A stretch of 8,229 nt of DNA, taken from assembly GCA_955652025.1 (NCBI GenBank), contig CATPAO010000384.1, positions 1-8,229 on the forward strand, given 5' to 3'. A model generated the notes under the pieces. That model was not told the DNA's origin. It did no database searches and saw only the letters and a list, made by a program, of their open reading frames with translations. Source of the stretch: Casimicrobiaceae bacterium (GTDB taxonomy: Bacteria; Pseudomonadota; Gammaproteobacteria; Burkholderiales; Casimicrobiaceae). Of this stretch, positions 6,088 to 8,229 are shown one piece after another (the stretch's first letter is position 1; each line of letters starts with the position of its first letter). The position numbers and the translations under genes are program-made.

Positions 6088-6975
6088 TCATGCGACGAAG
6101 GATTCGATCAGGCGCGCGACGGCGGCCGGTTGATCGTGATGGAGCATGTGACCGGCATCGGCGACGATCTCGAGCCGGCCGTGCTTGATGTGCGATAACC
6201 GGCGACGGACGACGTCGAACGCATCTCTGCCGTGTGCATCGTTCGTGCCTGCCAGCCAGGGCAGGATATGCGTTTGCGCTGCGCCGATCCACAGCGTAGG
6301 CGCCTCAATGTTACGCCAGACGGCGTAGATTTCCTCCATCCGGTACACCGTCGGAAACGGCAGCCGATGCCGTGGATCGGAGACGAGACGCGCGCGGCCG
6401 TCGGGCAACGCCTCCGCCCAATGCGCGGCCAGGAATTCCGCTTTGTCGCGCGAGAGGCGCGGATTGTTTTTCTGCAATCGGTCGGCGACCGCCGCCAGAT
6501 TTGCATACGGCTTGAAGTCGGACGGCGCTTGCAGCGCGTCCAGCCATTTCGCGATCTTGGCCGCCGCCTTCTCCGGCGCCTCGGACGGAATCCCGAATCC
6601 GTCCAGCGAGACGAGGCGTCTCACGCGCTCCGGCCGCACACCCGCGTAGTGCATGACAATGTTGCCGCCGAGACTATGCCCGGCGAGATTGGCCGCCTCG
6701 CCGGGCGAGAGCCGATCGAGCAGCGCTTCGAGATCCGCGACGTAGTCCTGGAACCAGTAGCCCTGCGGCTGCCACTCCGAGCGGCCGAAGCCCCGGAGAT
6801 CCGGCGCCAGCACGAAACAGTCGCGCTCAAGCGCATCGACCAGGAACTGGAACGACGCACCGACATCCATCCAGCCGTGCAGCAGGAACAATTTCGGGTG
6901 ACCGGGCTCGCCCCACGTCGACACGTGATGGCGCATGCCGCGGAGATCGACGAATTGCGAGCGCGACGGTTTCAT
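6088..6975 (-). CDS. Alpha/beta-fold hydrolase
   Basis: This 295-residue cytoplasmic protein has no signal peptide. It shows the standard alpha/beta-hydrolase core: LFLLHGWMD with the oxyanion-hole HG (33-34), APDLRGFGRSE (57-67), the nucleophile elbow AGHSLGG with Ser101, and the catalytic His276 in AGHMLHHDQP. The acid normally found after strand 7 is not in its usual place (TLWIGAAQTH, 227-236). Asp125 in SLDGFG, after strand 6, is a plausible substitute. A cap domain of about 130-220 covers the core. Length fits the esterase/epoxide hydrolase-like branch, but the substrate cannot be told. ATG 6975 matches where homology should begin (SQFVDLRGMRHHV); no strong ribosome binding site precedes it. 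It is flanked by intergenic DNA on both sides and looks like a single-gene unit. Confidence 0.88.
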   Translation of the reverse strand: MKPSRSQFVDLRGMRHHVSTWGEPGHPKLFLLHGWMDVGASFQFLVDALERDCFVLAPDLRGFGRSEWQPQGYWFQDYVADLEALLDRLSPGEAANLAGHSLGGNIVMHYAGVRPERVRRLVSLDGFGIPSEAPEKAAAKIAKWLDALQAPSDFKPYANLAAVADRLQKNNPRLSRDKAEFLAAHWAEALPDGRARLVSDPRHRLPFPTVYRMEEIYAVWRNIEAPTLWIGAAQTHILPWLAGTNDAHGRDAFDVVRRRLSHIKHGRLEIVADAGHMLHHDQPAAVARLIESFVA

Positions 6976-7033
6976 CGCGCGCCGGTGGTTGTGGCGATCG
7001 GACCTTCCGCTGCTACGGCGCGCGCGACGGCAT

Positions 7034-7106
7034 GAGCGCCGCCGGGCCAAGGCGCGGGTGCTCCCCCTCTGGAGGCAGCGTAGCGGCGCAGCGGCAAGCG
7101 TGGGGG
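7034..7106 (-). repeat. Intergenic repeat, copy B (Burkholderiales-like)
   Basis: Read on the minus strand: CCCCCACGCTTGC, CGCTGCG, ACGCTGCC, TCCAGAGGGGGAG, CGCCTTGG, CGGCGGCGCTC. These blocks follow the same order and spacing as copy A at 5121-5200 with only small gaps. It fills about half of the 150-bp gap between the lipoprotein and hydrolase genes. Its central palindrome is more eroded than in copy A. Confidence 0.6.
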
Positions 7107-7125
7107 TCGGGTGAGCACCGCGGCA

Positions 7126-7506
7126 TCATTTCTTCGCGCACAACGCGCGGCCGTCCGACCATCCGGTTCGGTAATTCATGTCGGACGAATAACGCGCGGC
7201 ATCCTTGCGCTCCGCGCCGCCCGCGCTGGCGCAGCCGTCGGCGTAACCCTGGCGATAAGGCAACGGAAATCCCGAAAGGTTGAGCTTCGGCGGCGGCGGC
7301 TCGATGTTGCGTGGAAGCGGCGGCGCCTGCGGCACCGGCGCAGTCGGCGGCGTTTCCACCGGCGGCACGGTCACGCCCGGTTGCTCGCGCGAAACCGGTG
7401 TTGTCGTCGCGCATGCGGCGACCAACAACACGGCGATGACGGCAAGCGCGGCCGTCGGCTGCGCGCTTCGTGGCGATGCGTTCGCTATTGTCATGACCGG
7501 CATCAT
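7126..7506 (-). CDS. Small proline-rich lipoprotein with paired YRxGaxDG motifs
   Basis: I do not recognise a named family. The 126-residue product has a lipoprotein signal (hydrophobic 18-31, lipobox VAAC, Cys32) and should be anchored in the outer membrane, as nothing like an Asp lies at +2 (Ala). A low-complexity proline- and threonine-rich linker follows (about 37-74). A short C-terminal domain has two similar units, PYRQGYADGC (83-92) and NYRTGWSDG (111-119), each followed or closed by a cysteine (Cys92, Cys123), so a disulfide is possible. Starts at 7506, 7503 and 7494 are all in frame; 7506 is taken because GGAT lies a few bases upstream. It is divergent from dnaE across 60 bp and does not depend on it in any visible way. 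Confidence 0.78.
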   Translation of the reverse strand: MMPVMTIANASPRSAQPTAALAVIAVLLVAACATTTPVSREQPGVTVPPVETPPTAPVPQAPPLPRNIEPPPPKLNLSGFPLPYRQGYADGCASAGGAERKDAARYSSDMNYRTGWSDGRALCAKK

Positions 7507-7536
7507 CGTCGATCCAGTTTTGTGTGCTGGACGGAG

Positions 7537-7542
7537 TAGAAT
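7537..7542 (+). promoter_or_regulatory. Possible -10 element of dnaE
   Basis: TAGAAT on the plus strand lies 25 bp before ATG 7567, in the 60-bp gap shared with the divergent lipoprotein gene. It matches the -10 consensus at five of six positions. No good -35 box is seen at 16-18 bp, so this stays tentative. Confidence 0.3.
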
Positions 7543-7566
7543 TCTGCCAATACTACCGCACACGAC

Positions 7567-8229
7567 ATGGCCGCGCCCGCGTTCGTTCACCTCCGTCTGC
7601 ATAGCGAATATTCGATCTCGGACGGTACGGTCCGCATCGACGACGCCGTGGCGGCCGCGGCGAACGACGCGATGCCCGCACTCGCGCTGACCGATCTCGC
7701 GAACGTGTTCGGCCTCATCAAGTTCTACAAAGCCGCGCGCGCGAAAGGGGTCAAGCCGATCGCCGGTTGCGACGTCTGGATCACGCACGACGCGATGCGC
7801 GACGCGCCGTTTCGTGCGCTCTTGCTCGCGGCGACGCGCGAAGGCTACCTGAAACTTTGCGCGTGGCTCACCCGCGCCTATCTCGAAAACCAGCATCGCG
7901 GCCGCGCGGAAATCAGACGCGAATGGTTCACCGAAGGCACCGACGGCCTGATTGCACTATCCGGCGCGCGCGACGGCGATGTCGGCCACGCGTTGATCCA
8001 AGGCAACGCCGCCGGCGCAGTACAGTTCACGCGCCAGTGGGAGAGCGCGTTTCCCGGGCGCTATTTTCTCGAAATCCAGCGCGCCGGTCGTCCGGACGAC
8101 GACGCGCTCGTGCGTGCGACGGCGATGCTCGCCGCCGACCTGCGGTTGCCGGTTGTCGCGACGCATCCGGTCCAATTCCTCCGCCCGTCCGATTTTCGCG
8201 CACACGACGCGCGGGTGTGCATCGCGGAG
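7567..8229 (+). CDS. dnaE: DNA polymerase III alpha subunit, N-terminal part (3' end beyond window)
   Basis: The 221 visible codons run off the right edge; the full protein is normally about 1,150-1,180 residues. It is the catalytic subunit of the replicative polymerase. The visible part is the PHP domain, and it aligns by eye with E. coli DnaE from the first residues: FVHLRLHSEYSISDG (6-20), MPALALTDLANVFGLIKFY, KGVKPIAGCD, GLIALSGARDGDVG, RYFLEIQRAGRPD and LPVVATHPVQF. The canonical PHP motif TDH is TDL here (42-44), as E. coli has TDF. The domain has therefore probably lost metal-dependent exonuclease activity, and proofreading would need a separate epsilon subunit. ATG 7567 agrees with the E. 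coli start to within a few residues. No strong ribosome binding site is visible. Confidence 0.96.
   Translation, partial: MAAPAFVHLRLHSEYSISDGTVRIDDAVAAAANDAMPALALTDLANVFGLIKFYKAARAKGVKPIAGCDVWITHDAMRDAPFRALLLAATREGYLKLCAWLTRAYLENQHRGRAEIRREWFTEGTDGLIALSGARDGDVGHALIQGNAAGAVQFTRQWESAFPGRYFLEIQRAGRPDDDALVRATAMLAADLRLPVVATHPVQFLRPSDFRAHDARVCIAE

Noticed and set aside
7126..7896. A 256-residue form of the lipoprotein starting inside dnaE.
   Set aside because: The extra N-terminal part would be antisense to conserved DnaE PHP sequence, and it would bury the clear signal peptide and lipobox.

Overview
The window looks like an ordinary chromosomal stretch from a high-GC proteobacterium, most likely a betaproteobacterium and probably Burkholderiales-like. 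The signs are strong GC bias at third codon positions, a DnaE N-terminus close to the E. coli type, and two intergenic copies of a repeat (CACGCTTGC, then CGCTGC, then CCCCCAAGGGGG, then CCTTGG, then CGGCGGTGCTC) that resembles repeats I associate with Burkholderiales. The taxonomic call is inferred from sequence feel and recalled protein families; no search was run.

Layout, left to right. All genes are on the minus strand except the last. Positions 1-5052 hold one tight gene cluster, read from right to left: a membrane-fusion adaptor (3832-5052), an ABC ATPase (3057-3809), two FtsX/MacB-type permeases (1900-3057 and 722-1888), and a YcaQ/AlkZ-like DNA glycosylase (709 to beyond the left edge). 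Gaps are 22 bp, a 1-bp overlap, 11 bp and 12 bp, so they look co-transcribed. Together the first four form a MacA/MacB- or Dev-like tripartite exporter with a split ATPase and two different permease subunits. The fifth belongs to a family that unhooks bulky alkylated bases and interstrand crosslinks. This pairing of export and DNA repair is the most interesting biology here. A strong intrinsic terminator (5064-5100) lies directly in front of the adaptor start codon.

Positions 5053-7125 hold two single genes separated by intergenic DNA. The first is an exported methionine sulfoxide reductase A (5232-5918). The second is an alpha/beta hydrolase (6088-6975). The two copies of the repeat flank this pair in inverted orientation, at 5121-5200 and 7034-7106.

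Positions 7126-8229 hold a small proline-rich lipoprotein (7126-7506, minus) divergent from the start of a DNA polymerase III alpha subunit gene (7567 to beyond the right edge, plus), across a 60-bp shared promoter region.

No RNA gene, insertion sequence, CRISPR array or phage feature is visible, and no stretch longer than about 200 bp lacks a gene. I do not see a clearly new system. The leads worth following are the exporter plus glycosylase operon, the terminator in its leader, and a repeat that appears to encode the first residues of the ATPase.
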